Source: Glandiceps talaboti (lineage: Eukaryota > Hemichordata > Enteropneusta > Spengelidae). From it: DNA of 64,000 bases. Position 1 is the first letter of the stretch; the number at the start of each line of letters is the position of its first letter. The notes under the pieces are model-generated. The model saw nothing but the letters and a program-made list of their open reading frames with translations. It was not told where the DNA came from and did not search any database. Location: positions 21,366,447 through 21,430,446 of the forward strand of contig NC_135555.1 of assembly GCF_964340395.1 (NCBI RefSeq), read 5' to 3'. The position numbers and the translations under genes were made by a program. This document shows positions 49,355 to 63,600 of this stretch, in pieces.

Positions 49355-49460
49355 CATACATACATACATACATACATACATACATACATACATACATACA
49401 TACATACATACATACATACATACATTCACTTCATACAAGCATACATACATACTCACACAT
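49070..49460. repeat. (TACA)n/(ACGT)n microsatellite complex
   Basis: Two blocks of (ACGT)n, each flanked by (CATA)n and CA repeats. 49212-49425 is an unbroken alternation of purine and pyrimidine. The open frames of 110-170 codons on both strands are artefacts. Confidence 0.97.
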
Positions 49461-50063
49461 GCACAGGCACACATTGAATGTAAACGATATAGTGGTATTG
49501 CATTGATTCAAAATTATACATATATTTAGTGGCATAAAACATATGTAGCTATAACAGTCCATGATTGACATGAGACAAAAGATAATACTGATAGACCAAA
49601 CATCTCACAACAGAATCCAGTCCCCATGCCTTGTAATACAGTAACTAATACAATATAATTTATGCTATCTCTATCTGTTGACATTCATGTATGAAATACA
49701 CATGTGAGACGCGGTCTTTTTTTTCCATCATTAATTTACATTGATCTACTAATAATAAACAATCCACTTAATAGTACTAACTCATTTCATAACTTTCACT
49801 TTGTTGAAAGAAACCATCATACATATGAACTTGAAATTAAAATGTCAGTGTAATTGATGGTGAAAATATGGTTTAGTTTATGATAACATACTCGTGTATT
49901 GCCTTCTGACAAATGTAAATAAAAAGTATTGAAGAATAGTTTTATGTGGTGTTTTAGAGATTTAGAGATTTCACTTGATAGCAATCTAATAGCAACTGTT
50001 ACAGTTTTTGAGAATTGATATTGCTACCATAGGCTGTGTGTACATGTATAAAGATTATATACT

Positions 50064-50490
50064 AAGGGACAGTCGCACAATGTCACACAAGCTCAATAAG
50101 CACACTTTGTTTAGGATTGCTGAACTTCATTTCACACTTCTAACCAAATTTCGATGGCAAACTTCACTTCTTCAATGATAACAATTTTTGTATTTTGTAT
50201 ACTGAAGATGTTGATAAATTGATAAAAAATTTACTTTTAATATGAGATATGGTACTGGATTTCTGGTAGTATTTTAGTGATCTTTAATGTGTTTACAATC
50301 ATGTTTTAACATTACATCGCTCATAGTGGTATGACCACCACAGTTGAACAGTTCTCATCATAGTTTACATCATATATAAATGTATAATGTCACACTAGTG
50401 AGCATTCGTTTAGGGGGAGGGGGAGGGGGTATTGACCTGAACGAACAATATTTGTTTGTTGAGCTTGTGTGACATTGTACGATCGTCCCT
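50064..50490 (+). mobile_element. Foldback element B, copy 2 (about 427 bp)
   Basis: Starts AAGGGACAGTCGCACAATGT and ends with the complement, ACATTGTACGATCGTCCCT; arms are about 40 bp. Inverted copy of 11488-11908. Short T/A-rich flanks give no clear target duplication. Confidence 0.8.
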
Positions 50491-51498
50491 ATAGTTTAAT
50501 CATAATACCATCAGCATCCATATACATATATGATATAAAAACTAGTTACCAAGTGAAACAATTCATTTATTGAAAATATATCATTGTTCTTACAAGACAC
50601 ATTTACCTTTTAGTTATAGAATGTTCATGTTTTAGTACATTTAAGAATATGAATTTGCTTTAAGCATAATACTGATATTACATAACCTCTTAAGTTTAAG
50701 TTGAAAATTGGTAAAACTCTTGGTTTGTATTTTTTGACCATATTATCCTGATACCATCATGTGAATTTATCAAAATATATACAAATCAGATTTTAAGTAC
50801 TATTACTTGTACATTATTGGAATATGTGTTCACTTTTACTCCATGGCAAAGTGCAAGTAAAATCCTAGATACAATGTCACTGTATTTAATGATGAACAAA
50901 TCTCAAATTTATAATAGTGCTGTATTAACTTATAGCTTTCTCAAATACTAGAAAATGTAAGACGAAAGCCAAAACCAAAGATGTCAGAAGAAAGTGAAGT
51001 TAGAAGGGGGGGGGGGATAACATTTGCATAGTTTCTATTAATTTGACATTAAAATCTGGAGGCTAGAAGGAGTTATAATAAATAGCCTTTACAAGTTTTA
51101 TTATATTAGATTGGAAAGTTCTTTAAGCATACATGTACACTCTTGTCTCGTAAGAAGTCCAGTAAGGCCATTCCACACGGGTTCTGAGTTAATGCAATAG
51201 GAAAATGGAGTGCTCAGGGAAAACCCACTTTGTTCAGTAAAGTCAAACTGAATGACACTCTTACTTACAGCATGGCAATTTTAATAAAACCACAACCATA
51301 GGTAAATGGTTTAACTGCATGGACACTGACAACTACTACTACTACTATAATAATACTTTATTCTCATAAGTCATATGAATAAATTATAACAATATATTCA
51401 ATGTACAAAGTTGAAAAGACACAACACAGATAGATGAAATAAATGCTTTCATATACTGTACTAAAGATATGTTTTTCTGTTTTTGTTGTTTGTTTCAG

Positions 51499-51727
51499 GC
51501 AGGATGAATTGGCAGCTCATAGTAGTAGGTTTACTGGTGCATGTAGTATTCTTCTCTTCTATATTCCATATTTATTTTACATCACCATTGGTACATGGTA
51601 TGCCTCCACATACAACTCCACTGTCAGCACCAGCTAAAAGACTTGTTCTGTTTGTTGGTGATGGACTAAGAGCTGATAAATTTTATGAACTCGATCAAAC
51701 TGGTGAGACCAGATCACCATATCTCAG
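51499..51727 (+). CDS. PIGN: PIGN first coding exon
   Basis: Acceptor TTTGTTTCAG, 5 nt of leader, then ATG at 51504. Encodes the signal-anchor helix and FTSPLVHGM ... [13 protein letters not shown]. Ends phase 2 at GTGAGA. Confidence 0.95.
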
Positions 51728-54700
51728 GTGAGAAACCATGGTTTGAAATTTACCTATTATCTTCTTAGTATGTAGTCCATGTGTACCACCTGTTTTTGGA
51801 TCTTTGTGGTCCACATCAAGATATTACTGGTCCAAATGTAAATCATTATCAGTATAGAGTCAATTTGTTTACAAAGCTTTCCCTCCAATGTGTATACATT
51901 ATTTTTTAGAAATCTCAACAAAACCCATATCCAAGCCATACAGATTACTACCAAACTAGGGAGAGCATAGTGTTTCAATAAGGTGTCACGATGTCTTTTG
52001 TGTCTCACACAAGGTTTTTTTGTTATGAATAACAAAATTTATTAACCAAAATATAGACACTGATATTGCGCAATCACATCAAAAGATACATTTTATCTGA
52101 CTATGTTTGATGAGAAAAGGAAGATTCAAACACAATACTGTGAAATTAAATATAATCTTTACAATTTATATCATTTGTCTATATTTTGCGTGTGTAATTT
52201 GTAAAAAAAAAAATGTCATGTGAGAAGTAAAACATCACACAGCCGAAATTAAACTTTGTTGCTTTCTCTAGTTTGGTAGTAAATGATCCATGTGGACCAC
52301 TGAAAATTGAATTTCAAAATGAATAGAATTATCCTATGTGATAATAATTAACACTGTGGAAGATAACTGGAATTTAAAACATTGGGATTTAAGGCCAAAT
52401 AAAAAAAGTTGTTTGGTTCCAGTTACCTGACTCCACCTAGTTTTTCACGCCAACACTAAACTTTTTTTACGTATTCGAGAAAAATAATAATAAAATTGCG
52501 AAAATCGTGAAGTCACGTAAAGAAATAGTGGGTGCGGAAACTGACATCAACTTAAAAAGACAATATAAAACTATTCTTCCAATCTGTAATGGCTGTACAT
52601 CTGATAGGAAGAAATAAACAACATAGAGACCATATGGAAAACAATGGAAAACCTGAACTACACACTCACACATGGAAAAAAATATAATAAAATAAAATAA
52701 AAAATCTACCTACCCAGCCTATTTTAAAATTGAGTGTAATCAGCACCACACATTTTGTACACCTAAGTTGGGTTAATGTTTTGATAACATTTTGACATTC
52801 GATTTATCAGAAGTGCTTTCAACTTCAAGGCCAGAATTTCAATTCTAGATTCTTTGACCTCATAAATGCTATCATCTCACTAGAGCCTTAAGCATGTGAC
52901 ATACTATCATTCTTTTGTTGTGGACCAAATTTTCTATAACTCTGCCAGACAGCTCATTTTCACACCTATAATTTAAACTTTCAATAAGAAGGCACTTCAC
53001 TACACTTTTAACCTTGAATAGGGAGAGCATTTCGTTATGATATACAATATTTTTTTCTATTTCTAGGAATATTATCTTAAATGAAGGTACATGGGGAATA
53101 TCCCATACCAGAGTACCCACTGAATCACGAACTGGTCATGTGGCTTTAATTGCTGGCTTTTATGAGGATGTTAGTGCAATAACCAAAGGTTGGTCATAAT
53201 AGATCTATCTGTCTTTAACAATAGCATTACCATTATAAACAAGAAGTTATTTATAAAGTACAGGTATATTGTACTGTAACCCTCAGAAAGCTAACTACGA
53301 TAATATAAAACCCTCTAAGCACAGTAACTCTCAGAAAGCAATGTACAATATGGCTGTATGAGCCTCTAGGAGAGAATCTTCATCCCATACGAACAGTCCA
53401 TGATTACTTTATGGTGAAATAGAATTTTTAAATCCATGTGATTTCTAAGGCCTGTCAGTTGCATTTACCAGTTTGTTAACAAAACACTTCCTGTATGTAT
53501 GTACAATAACACACTTCTTGCACATTTTTCAGGTTTTTTAGCAATTAATGAGCTAAACTTTGCAAACACAGACTTGATTTTTGTTCTTTCACATTCATTT
53601 CTCGAGTTCAAAAACTTAGTATAAAAGTTGTTTCATTCATAAAATCCAAAATAGATATCCAATTCTCAACTATATGCCTTTTTGGCCACTTCAGAGTTGC
53701 TGAAGTAGGCATTAAATGAAGTTCAACCTCCCAAGATTTTTTATATCTTTTTTTTTGAAGGTTATGGTCAAATAAATATAAGAAATCAATAAAATCTTAC
53801 TCCCACCCCACTATGTATGAATAAATTAATAAAAACTTTTGAATATGCTTAATTTTGCTTTGACATGGTTATTGTGTTAATTGAATTAAAAGATATGTAT
53901 TCATTCCATAGCTATTGACAGATGTATTGGTAATTAGCTGGACCATATATATTTTAATTCTTTATATATCTTTGTTAAAGGCTGGAAAGAGAATCCAGTG
54001 GAGTTTGATTCAGTGTTAAATCAAAGTAGATACACCTGGTCATGGGGAAGTCCTGATATTGTTCCAATGTTTGCAAAAGGTATGTATACCATTTTCTATT
54101 TACATTGTATATAGTTAAGGCTTAGAGGCAAGATCAAAAGTTTAATATTGGATAAACAACATAATTTCTTAATTTCTACCACAGATTTTGTAGTACTGGT
54201 ATGATGAACCAATATTTCTCTTGTCTTGTAATTTCAATAAGTGATTTTTTATCAAGTTACATAATGTATAGACTATCATTTACAGAATTCAAATCTAGGA
54301 AAACTTGGTGAAAGTATTCCTTCTGTCAAACCATACCCACAACATTACAGTTCGATTATCATCATTTTATCACTGGCATAAAAATGATAATGTGAACACA
54401 GCTAAGGACTCTCACCATATACAAACTATCATGAGAAGTTCTTGGGTTAAAATTTTCATTTTTGTTACAGTAGTAAAAGTATTACATTTGATAGTAGCCT
54501 ATTTTATGTAACAGTACACCATGATCTGCAGGAAAACATTGTCCTTGTAAATTCTTTAACACCAAGTATTTGTTTTTTTCATTCTACCAGGTTCTGCTAA
54601 AGATCATGTCTTTACAAAAACATACCCAGCTGAAAGTGAAGATTTTGCTGGCAGTGATTTAGCTAAACTGGACCTATGGGTCTTTGATCAAGTCGAGGTT

Positions 54701-55401
54701 AGTTGTTCACCTTCACATCAACTAGAATTGTTAGATAAAGCTAAAAGTTTTACACAAACCAATCTACTTGAGGTAATTGCCAATATTGTCAAAGTTTGGT
54801 ACACTAATATGTAATTAAGTGGATGAGGATTGGGTAGTCATTTTGAATTTTGAATTTATAAAACAATTTTATCATGGCTTCCTACTTGAAAAATCAATGT
54901 GAAACAACATTGACCAACTTTGTGTTTGTAACTCAATACATTGCAAAAAGCTAAAGAAATATGTAAAAGAAGTTTGTTATTTTACATACAATAACAAACT
55001 TTTTACATATTTATTACTCTTTTGATATTAACTGAGTTACAAATAAGGACTTGGCATATGTTGTTTCACATTGTTTGCTCAAGTAGGAAGCTATATGATA
55101 AAATGGTTTTATAAAGTAAAAATCCAAAATAAAATACCCAGTCCTCATCCATATGACCACTTTAAGAATGATGGACAGAAAATTTTTTGGTGAAAATTAA
55201 GTAAAGCTAGCATGTGACAGGGAGTTATATTACAACATTGCATTGTGGGAAAAGGAAAATTTGAGTGATAAAAGGGGCGTGTCACGTCATTTTAGATCCA
55301 TACATTTACCATAATATTTCCATTTCTATATTTTCTTTATTGCTCTCACATTTTCAGCACATTACATTATTGAGTTATGTATATAGAGGTGTATGCATAT
55401 A

Positions 55402-55449
<48 letters not shown>

Positions 55450-58400
55450 GTGCGAGCATGTGTGTTTGTGTGTGTCTGTGCATGCTGTAAGTACATTTGT
55501 TTTACTTTTCTTTTGAAGGTTTGTTATGTCCCATTATCGATATGACAAATGTATGGGCCATGGACAAGACTACTTCCGCTGAATTATTTCCATGGTCCAC
55601 ATCAGATAACAATTGTCTATTTCTTTTGTTTTCATTTTGTATATTTGTATCATATATGTGTTCTTTGAAAGCGTAGCTTATTGTTGTTATCTAGGGAAAT
55701 AAATTTCATTCACTCTTTCATATGTGTGTAGAAAATGCTGAAAGATGCCAAGAGCAACAAGAGTTTGAAGAGTCAACTAGAATCTGAAAAGATTGTACTG
55801 TTCTTACACTTGCTGGGTATTGACACTAATGGACATGCACACAAACCATTCTCTGAGGAATATTTACAAAATATTCAGATAGTTGATAAAGGAATTGAAG
55901 AAACTGTACAACTTATCGAAGACTATTTTGACCATGATGGTCAAACAGCTTATGTGTTTACTGCAGATCATGGAATGACTAATTGGGGTAAGAAACAGTT
56001 TGTTTACATATGATATGTATAACAAAACAATAAATGGGTATAAAAAATGGTTGTAAACATCCTACAGATTGTCAATTATGCAATAATGGCCAGGGTTTTT
56101 TTGTGAAATCAATAGTGTAGAAGATGACTTCCACTTTTGTCTTGTTGACACTCACTTTATACTCACTCTGAACTATGAACAAAGAAATACATTCCCTGAT
56201 ATTTTTATGGTTGTTGGTACTTGTTGACTTGTACCCTATATGGATGCCAAAGTACACTTTTATACATTGTCTTTGCTCTTCCCTGTCTCATCTGTCGCTG
56301 TCTCTGTCTCTCTCTGTCTTTCTCTTTCTCTTTCTCTTTGCCTTTCCATTTATCTTTCCACCTGTCTTTATCAGTTTGTCTCAACTTGGCTCTGTCTCTC
56401 AATCACTCTTAGTTTGTCACTGTCTTTTGACTTTCGCTGTAGTTTGACATTCACAAAAAAAAGAAAGAGTTATAAATGATAAGAAAACAGGAAACCTCTC
56501 AACATCTACAGCGCATTGGAGTGTTTTTTTATTTAAACTCACCATGTTTCATAGATAATTTTAGCCTGTGATATTTTGTTTGTCTCCCAGGTTCACATGG
56601 TGCTGGGCACCCCCATGAAACTCTTACACCCCTAGTAGCTTGGGGTGCTGGTGTCAACAAAGCACAACCAGGTACACCTGATGATCATGAAGATGGTTTC
56701 CAAAAGGGTATGTAGAGATACCAGTATTGTAGAACTTATCTTAGGCTAGTATTTTTAAACTGCGATCTGGACACATCGACAAGTTACCAATGGTTGGTGT
56801 ACCCAGGATAGGTGTTTACAATCTCTTGGATGGTGCTTACAAGTCTTCAGCTCGTATAAAAAATCTGTACACAAGAATTTTGTTTATGTATAAGAAAGCA
56901 TTTTAGTCACTACTTATTTTTCTGCTTTTGTTTTCCATCAAAAGAACCGAAATTTGTTTTGCAAATATTTCCAGGTTTACAGTATGCTTAAAACCATACC
57001 TGTACTTAACCACGTTAGCACCCTCACTCGTAATAATACTATTTACAACTAATAACTAACTAATCCTTCTGATTCCAGCTGGGACATATAAGGCTGCCAC
57101 CAACTTCTGCCATGGTTAACAAAGGTAATAATTATGCCTTCATTAGCATAACTTCATCCTGTGGTTTTTGACTTGCCCCTTTATCTGTGTTGTTCTTAGA
57201 TTGGAAGTTACCACACATAAAGAGATGTGATGTGAGTCAGGCAGACATAGCACCGTTGATGTCATCGTTGATTGGACTACCCTTCCCTCGTAATTCCGTC
57301 GGTGTTTTACCACTAGATTATTTAAACAACAGTGATCTGTACAAAGCTGAAAGCTTACTAACTAATGCCTTACAGATGATTGCGCAATATGAGGTGAGCA
57401 AAGTATAATAGATCGACTAGAGTTTACTGGAATCTATCGTAATGATTGGATATCCACAGGAAAGTGAAAAATATCTGAGCCAAAAATAACAATGCAAATT
57501 TTTGAACATTTTTATTTCTACTGTCTTTATACAAAATTTTGTGTAGAATTTTAAAATGGCATGAAACTAATAATATTTGAAATGAAAGAAAGGTGTTTCC
57601 ATGGAAAATGAGTACATTTCTTTATCTCACGAGCAAGGTAAGGGCTATGAATAAGTCATCATGTTGAACTTGAAAAGCTTTCTTTTTACTTTCAACAGAA
57701 AAAAAATGTTTTGTTAGCAAGATGAAAGGTGTGAATAATGAAAACTTTAATGCACATTCACAGCACTTAGACATAAGGAAAACTATACCAAAAACTATAC
57801 CAAGTTTGTTTTTATTTCTTGTTATCAATAATAATATTATAAATATATTATTATTGGTTTGGTGTACATGTGGGGTTTGTCCTCTCAAAAGATTTTGTTA
57901 TTGTTTTCACAGGTGAAAGAAGCTCATATGGAAAGTACGACTTTATCAATGTTTTTCACACCATTCAAACCTCTGATAGCGAGTGCTAAGGCTGATTTGT
58001 TTAGAAAAATAAGACGTCTAATCAACCAGAAAGACTACCATGACGCTGTGAGTATGAAAAAAAGATATAATGAAAGATATTAATCCAATGATAACGGTTG
58101 AAATATGTTTTATTCATCACGCCTTGAAACATGAGAAATAATGAAGGGAAATATCATAAAAATTTGTACATACATTCCTCCATATGAAAAGGGAATTATT
58201 ATTTTTTTTATATTTCTGTCTTGGTTTCCTGTTTGAGATATCATTTTTGTAACAGGTATTGATCCACACTAACTAAATCTGTATTTATTTCCCATGGTTA
58301 TTCAGTATTTACCAGTGATTGTGATTCCATTCTGATGCTGATTTGTGTCAGTTAAATAAGCAGACTTAATACAGGGGAATTCCATGCCAGGAAATAAAGA

Positions 58401-60573
58401 GATTTGCATAAACTATGGGTTCATTTCATGATTTTTACATCACTTACAATCGCAATTTCAGATAAACATCCAGATAATCTTGTGCTGGGCCATTGCATCG
58501 TGGGAGTCAGCAGAAATAATATATTCATGGTGGAACAAGGAATACATTGTATTAATGACTCCTAAGTGCCTATTTCCTTCATGAATATTCATTGTTCAAC
58601 CATGAATATATGTAATGTAACATTATCATTTGACCATAGTAATGCCACTATAGTCAGATTTGTTCTGAATATTTCTGTTTTTCTTTAATGCATAGATTGA
58701 TTTAACACATCAGTTACTAGAACATGCCATTGAAGGACTCAATTACTACCAGAAGTATGATAGATTCTTTCTTGGGTAGGTTTGTTAATTTCATTTTGAT
58801 GCAATCTCTCTTCATTTCTTTAAAATTAGAAATTGCAAACGGTAAATTTTCCAAATCACATGTTATGTTTGAAATACAAATTTGTTGCTAATGAATGATA
58901 ACATAGCTACAGTGTCATAAATTTTGCTGGCAACAATTTGTATTTTATTTTCTTGAACCCATTGTATTTGTTATGGGGGCAAAAGCTGAGTTAATTTGTT
59001 TTGGGAGAATACATTTTTTTGATGTACTTTGAAAGGTACATATTGTATTCTAATACATATTTAACAATTGCATTTAATTGGTAGAACTCAAGCCGATATT
59101 TAGGAATAATAGTAATACATAAAAAGATTAAATGACATGATTTATTATGCATTCACTAAAATGTGTTAAGGGTACCATTATTATGCTATCAATTGTGCTA
59201 ATGACACCAATTTCAATTCTATCAACGCATGCATCTACATTCATAACGCTATACTTAGTGCTTTTATGCAAGTACTTTCACTCATCAAATATCGTTTGAA
59301 CTCAGCTTGTGTCCATTTAAAAGTGGTGAACCATCCCTACTCCTATCTTAGTTAGTTTTAAAAGGGGAAACGCCACTCCAGGAAATAAAGAGATTTTCAG
59401 AAACTTTGCGTTCTCGAGAATCATTTCGTGATTTTACATCATGTAATTTTCACTCTGTTTAATACCAAGAAACACCAAATTGAAACTCTATTGTTCTATC
59501 AGTGGAACACCATTGCCTTTAATATGTGTCTTAACAGACATGAATATTTATTAGATGGACACTGAATATTCATGACTCCTAAGAGTTTATTTCCTTCAGA
59601 GACACAGCGATGACTGTGTAAACAGTTCTTTTGTCGGTGATTTGATTGTAATACCTATTTGTCACTATGACTTACAGGACAAGTATAGTAGTAGGCTACC
59701 TTGGCTGGATTGCCTATATCCTACAGATTCTACTGAGGCACCATACTAACATCTGTCAGAAAAGACTCAAGATTGATAAACTAAATGATTCAGCATTTAT
59801 CCGTGAACGCAGGATAAACATAGTCTTTATCGCTATCACTGTAGTTGTTACAACACTCCTCACTCTACAGAAGTCTCCAATTATGTATTACATCTACTGT
59901 CTTATGCCTGTCGTTCTATGGAATCAAGCAACAAAACAGTAAGTAATTCACCTCTGATTTCGAACTTTTTTTCACATCTTGTCTACTTGTGATAGTCATT
60001 GGATGAAGACGCAACAAAACCGTATGGTTAAATTGAAATGGTGTACATATCTAAAAAGTAAACATTAAAATGGACATGTGGATGAGGATTTGGTATTTCT
60101 TTTGGATTTTTAATTTATAAAACAATTTTATCGTGGCTTCCTACTTGAAAAATCAATGTGAAACAACATAGACCAAGTCTGTGTTTGTAACTCAATAAAT
60201 TGCAAAAGATTACTAAATGTGTAAAATATTTGTTATTGTACATACAATAACAAACTTTTTTACACATTTTTTATATAAGTTATTTTAGAATTTAGTGAAG
60301 TATTATATATACCAAAAATACATTAATATGGTCCTCAGAGGGGATACTGGGAAAACATTACTGTATAATGTACTTTAATTGTTAATTTATCAACACTGAT
60401 CATCATCACTTTTTCACAGTAGGCACTCATTTTCAGTCAGAGGAAAGGGATACCTTGCGAATTCATTCATTTTCATTTATCAGTACAGAGCTGGAATCGA
60501 TCAAAATTTATACAGAAGTGACATGTGGACCGTGCTATAAAACTCCCATTAAATGTATCGTTGACTGGTCTCC

Positions 60574-60624
<51 letters not shown>

Positions 60625-63600
60625 CGTGCGCATGCGCGCATGTGCGTGCGTGCATGCATACATGGTTGTATACATAATATTATATACAGATCATAGTTCA
60701 TGCATAGGATTGTGAAATTCTTTTCTAATACATGATATAATTTACTATCATGGTATATTTTAATACATGTATATTCATTTGATTGGATAATAATAATAAT
60801 AATTCAGATCTCATACATAAAATATTATGTAATCAATTATATTTCATAAAGAGTCAGAATTCTACACTAGCTACATCTGGAGCATTTTGACCAAAGCTAT
60901 ATTTACTAAATATTAGTCAATTATTTATAAAAAGACATTGTATCTGTTAATTAGTGTCAATATTATATGCATGCAGTGTAGTGTTAAATTTAAGTCTTGA
61001 ACGAAAGCTTAGTTTTGAATCTGTCACCATGTTCGAACTGTACTAGTTGTAACCGGAGTATCATTTTTCATTCAGACACAACAATACATTCCCAGAAAAT
61101 TGTTAATATCAATAGCTAGACATTGCACATGTTAATCAGTGGTTGATATTATCCATAAACAGTACAGAAAGAGGTTGAAATTATGATTGTTGTTGAGGGA
61201 GCTGATTTTAGGGTGTGGACCCAAAAATTAATTCAATTGGATTTATTGTACTACTAGTATATCATGTATACAGCCACAAAAAATATGTTTACCCATAGGG
61301 GATGCAATACTATTCAGAGTGTACAATATTACGAGTAAGTTAGTCTATCTAACAACACATTTTATAAAAAAAATGTTTTAGTGACAGCCAATGTAGCTTT
61401 AATAAAAGCATTTTGTTAACACAACTAAAAATGATAATGAATAATTTCCATCTCAATTACAAAATAGATTATAAACTTATTAAACATAGACTGAACTTTG
61501 GAAATAAGAGTCTTAAAGTGGCCATATGGATGAAGATTGGGTACTTATTTTGGATTTTTAATTCACAAAACAGTTTTATCATTGCTCCCTATTTGAAAAA
61601 TCAATGTGAAACAACAACCAAGTCTGTGTTTGAAGCTCAATTCAGTGCAAAAAGCTGAAGTGTGTAAAAAGTTTGTTATTGTACATACAATTACAAAGAT
61701 TTTACATATTTATCAATCTTCTGCAATTTATTGAGTTACAACCAAATATTTTGAATGTGTTGTTTCACATTAATTTTTCAAGTAGGAACCAATGATAAAA
61801 TTGTTTTATAAATTAAAAATCCAAAATAAGTACCCAATCCTCATCCATAGGGCCACTTTAATCATTTGCTGTTATTGTCAAACAAAAAAAATTTGATTTC
61901 CATTTCGTTTTCCTTCAGTTTTTTGAATGCAAATTGTTGGTATAGAAGTCACAATGATCTTGAACATTAACTCATTTTAAAATCCAAAATGGCCATTTTA
62001 CGTTAACTGTTTGGTAAATTTTACAAATTGGTTTCCTTGCAAACAAGATGATGAGTCACTAATTTCTTTTTGTTATTTCAAAATGTCCAGGGAAAAAGCT
62101 TTTGTATGATAAACTTTAGAGAGATATAAATATCTTTAAATGGAAATTGAGCCCTGAGGTGCATTCTGTCTTAAAAGTGTTTGAACCATAACGGTGCGTC
62201 CAGAAATAAAGGATAAGGCCCAGTAAACTTAAATTGAAAGGTTAATAGCACCATTAATTTGTCCTTGAGAATTGACTACCACATGGTAAAAATGACCTAC
62301 TGGGATCAATCTACCCTCATATTAGTAGGAGACATTGTGAAGTCACAGATGGTCAACTGATGTTGCTATTCTTAACTCCTTGAATGAGGCTCTCAGACTC
62401 TGCCACTAAAATAGCATGACTGTACACTAAAATAGCTTACTGGTCCCAGTCAGAGTGTTATGTAGGTATGTAGGTTACTACTGGTCACTCCAGGTTCTAT
62501 TATAATACCATAGCCATCTTAAAGTGTAGGTTATGATACCTTTCTGAGGTTTTCATTCCCATGGATGCTGTTTCTATAGATCATTTTAAAAACGAGGTGA
62601 TGGCGTTGATAAAATCCATCACTTGTTCTCAACAAACTATATTTCCTATTAAGTTTCATCTACCTGACTAAAATTCCAATGGCTACAACTGGGACATTTT
62701 TTTTTCATCAACAACCAAAGATATAGTAAAGTAAAACTTATTGAAATTCTGTCACTTATAAAGAGACATTGGACCTGTTAATCAGTGGATGATTTTATCC
62801 ATAGGAGTGATAGCTTGGTTTTTGTCTGGATACCAATGTGGTTTCTAACTAAACCATGTCTGGTCAAAATCCCTAAATCAGCACAAAAAGTGAATCAGCC
62901 AATCAGTGAACCCCAACTGTTAAAGTGATGTAAACAGTGTATAAGTAGCATCCTGAGCTGACAAATATACCATATTTGGACATTACATAACTACCCCAAT
63001 AAACACTAACTTTATCAGGGACTGTGTCATTGGTTGGAATTTTGTGATTGATTAACAAAGACATGATGTTAATGACTGTGTGAGTGGCTGTGGATGAATT
63101 TTAAATTACATGTCATGCATCTCAGAACTTCTAGAGTAACAACTTTGACTATACTGTGAGTGGAAGTGTAAATCATAACGATATCATTTAGGAACTAGAC
63201 TAGCTTGGTTTTCAATCCAACATCATTTTAGTTTGATTTATCTCAATACCTATATATGGTAATGCTCATTAAATATTCAGTATCAAGGAATAAGCTAGGT
63301 TTCTCAGTCACAGCAATCACCCAATGTTATTTCATAACATATCTTATTTAATGATTATATTTCGTATGCAAATTCAACAAGTTCTGGTTGATGGAGGCAC
63401 TGATTTTAGGGTCCGTACTGTAATACAAATTCATTATGTTTCTTACAATGCTATGTGTATATAGGTATATATGTATTTTGGGTTTTGTGAAAATATTTTG
63501 TACAGCAGAATTAGGACCTGACTTTAGGAAGGCCCAATAAGCCAATACTACAGAGGTCCACAAAACTCATATTCAGGCCATATCAAAGTCTTCATCATAT

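Larger units (their letters stand above)
47192..51498. promoter_or_regulatory. Divergent RELCH/PIGN promoter region and PIGN leader intron
   Basis: A CACGTG E-box sits at 47209-47214, 18 bp before the RELCH start. About 240 bp further, a CGGCCATGTTG (YY1-like) sequence and a good donor, CGCTAG|GTATGT (47479), suggest the noncoding first exon of PIGN near 47420-47478. The acceptor at 51498 before the PIGN start supports a spliced leader. The remaining DNA (47480-51498) holds a family H fragment, (TACA)/(ACGT) microsatellites, foldback B copy 2 and otherwise unremarkable AT-rich sequence. Promoter and leader exon are inferred. Confidence 0.5.

Noticed and set aside
49017-49529. Long overlapping frames on both strands (up to 170 codons)
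   Set aside because: Produced by TACA/ACGT repeats, open in several frames at once; composition artefact.
51483-51503. Upstream in-frame ATG as PIGN start
   Set aside because: It lies before the TTTCAG acceptor, so it is intronic; the family N-terminus begins at 51504.
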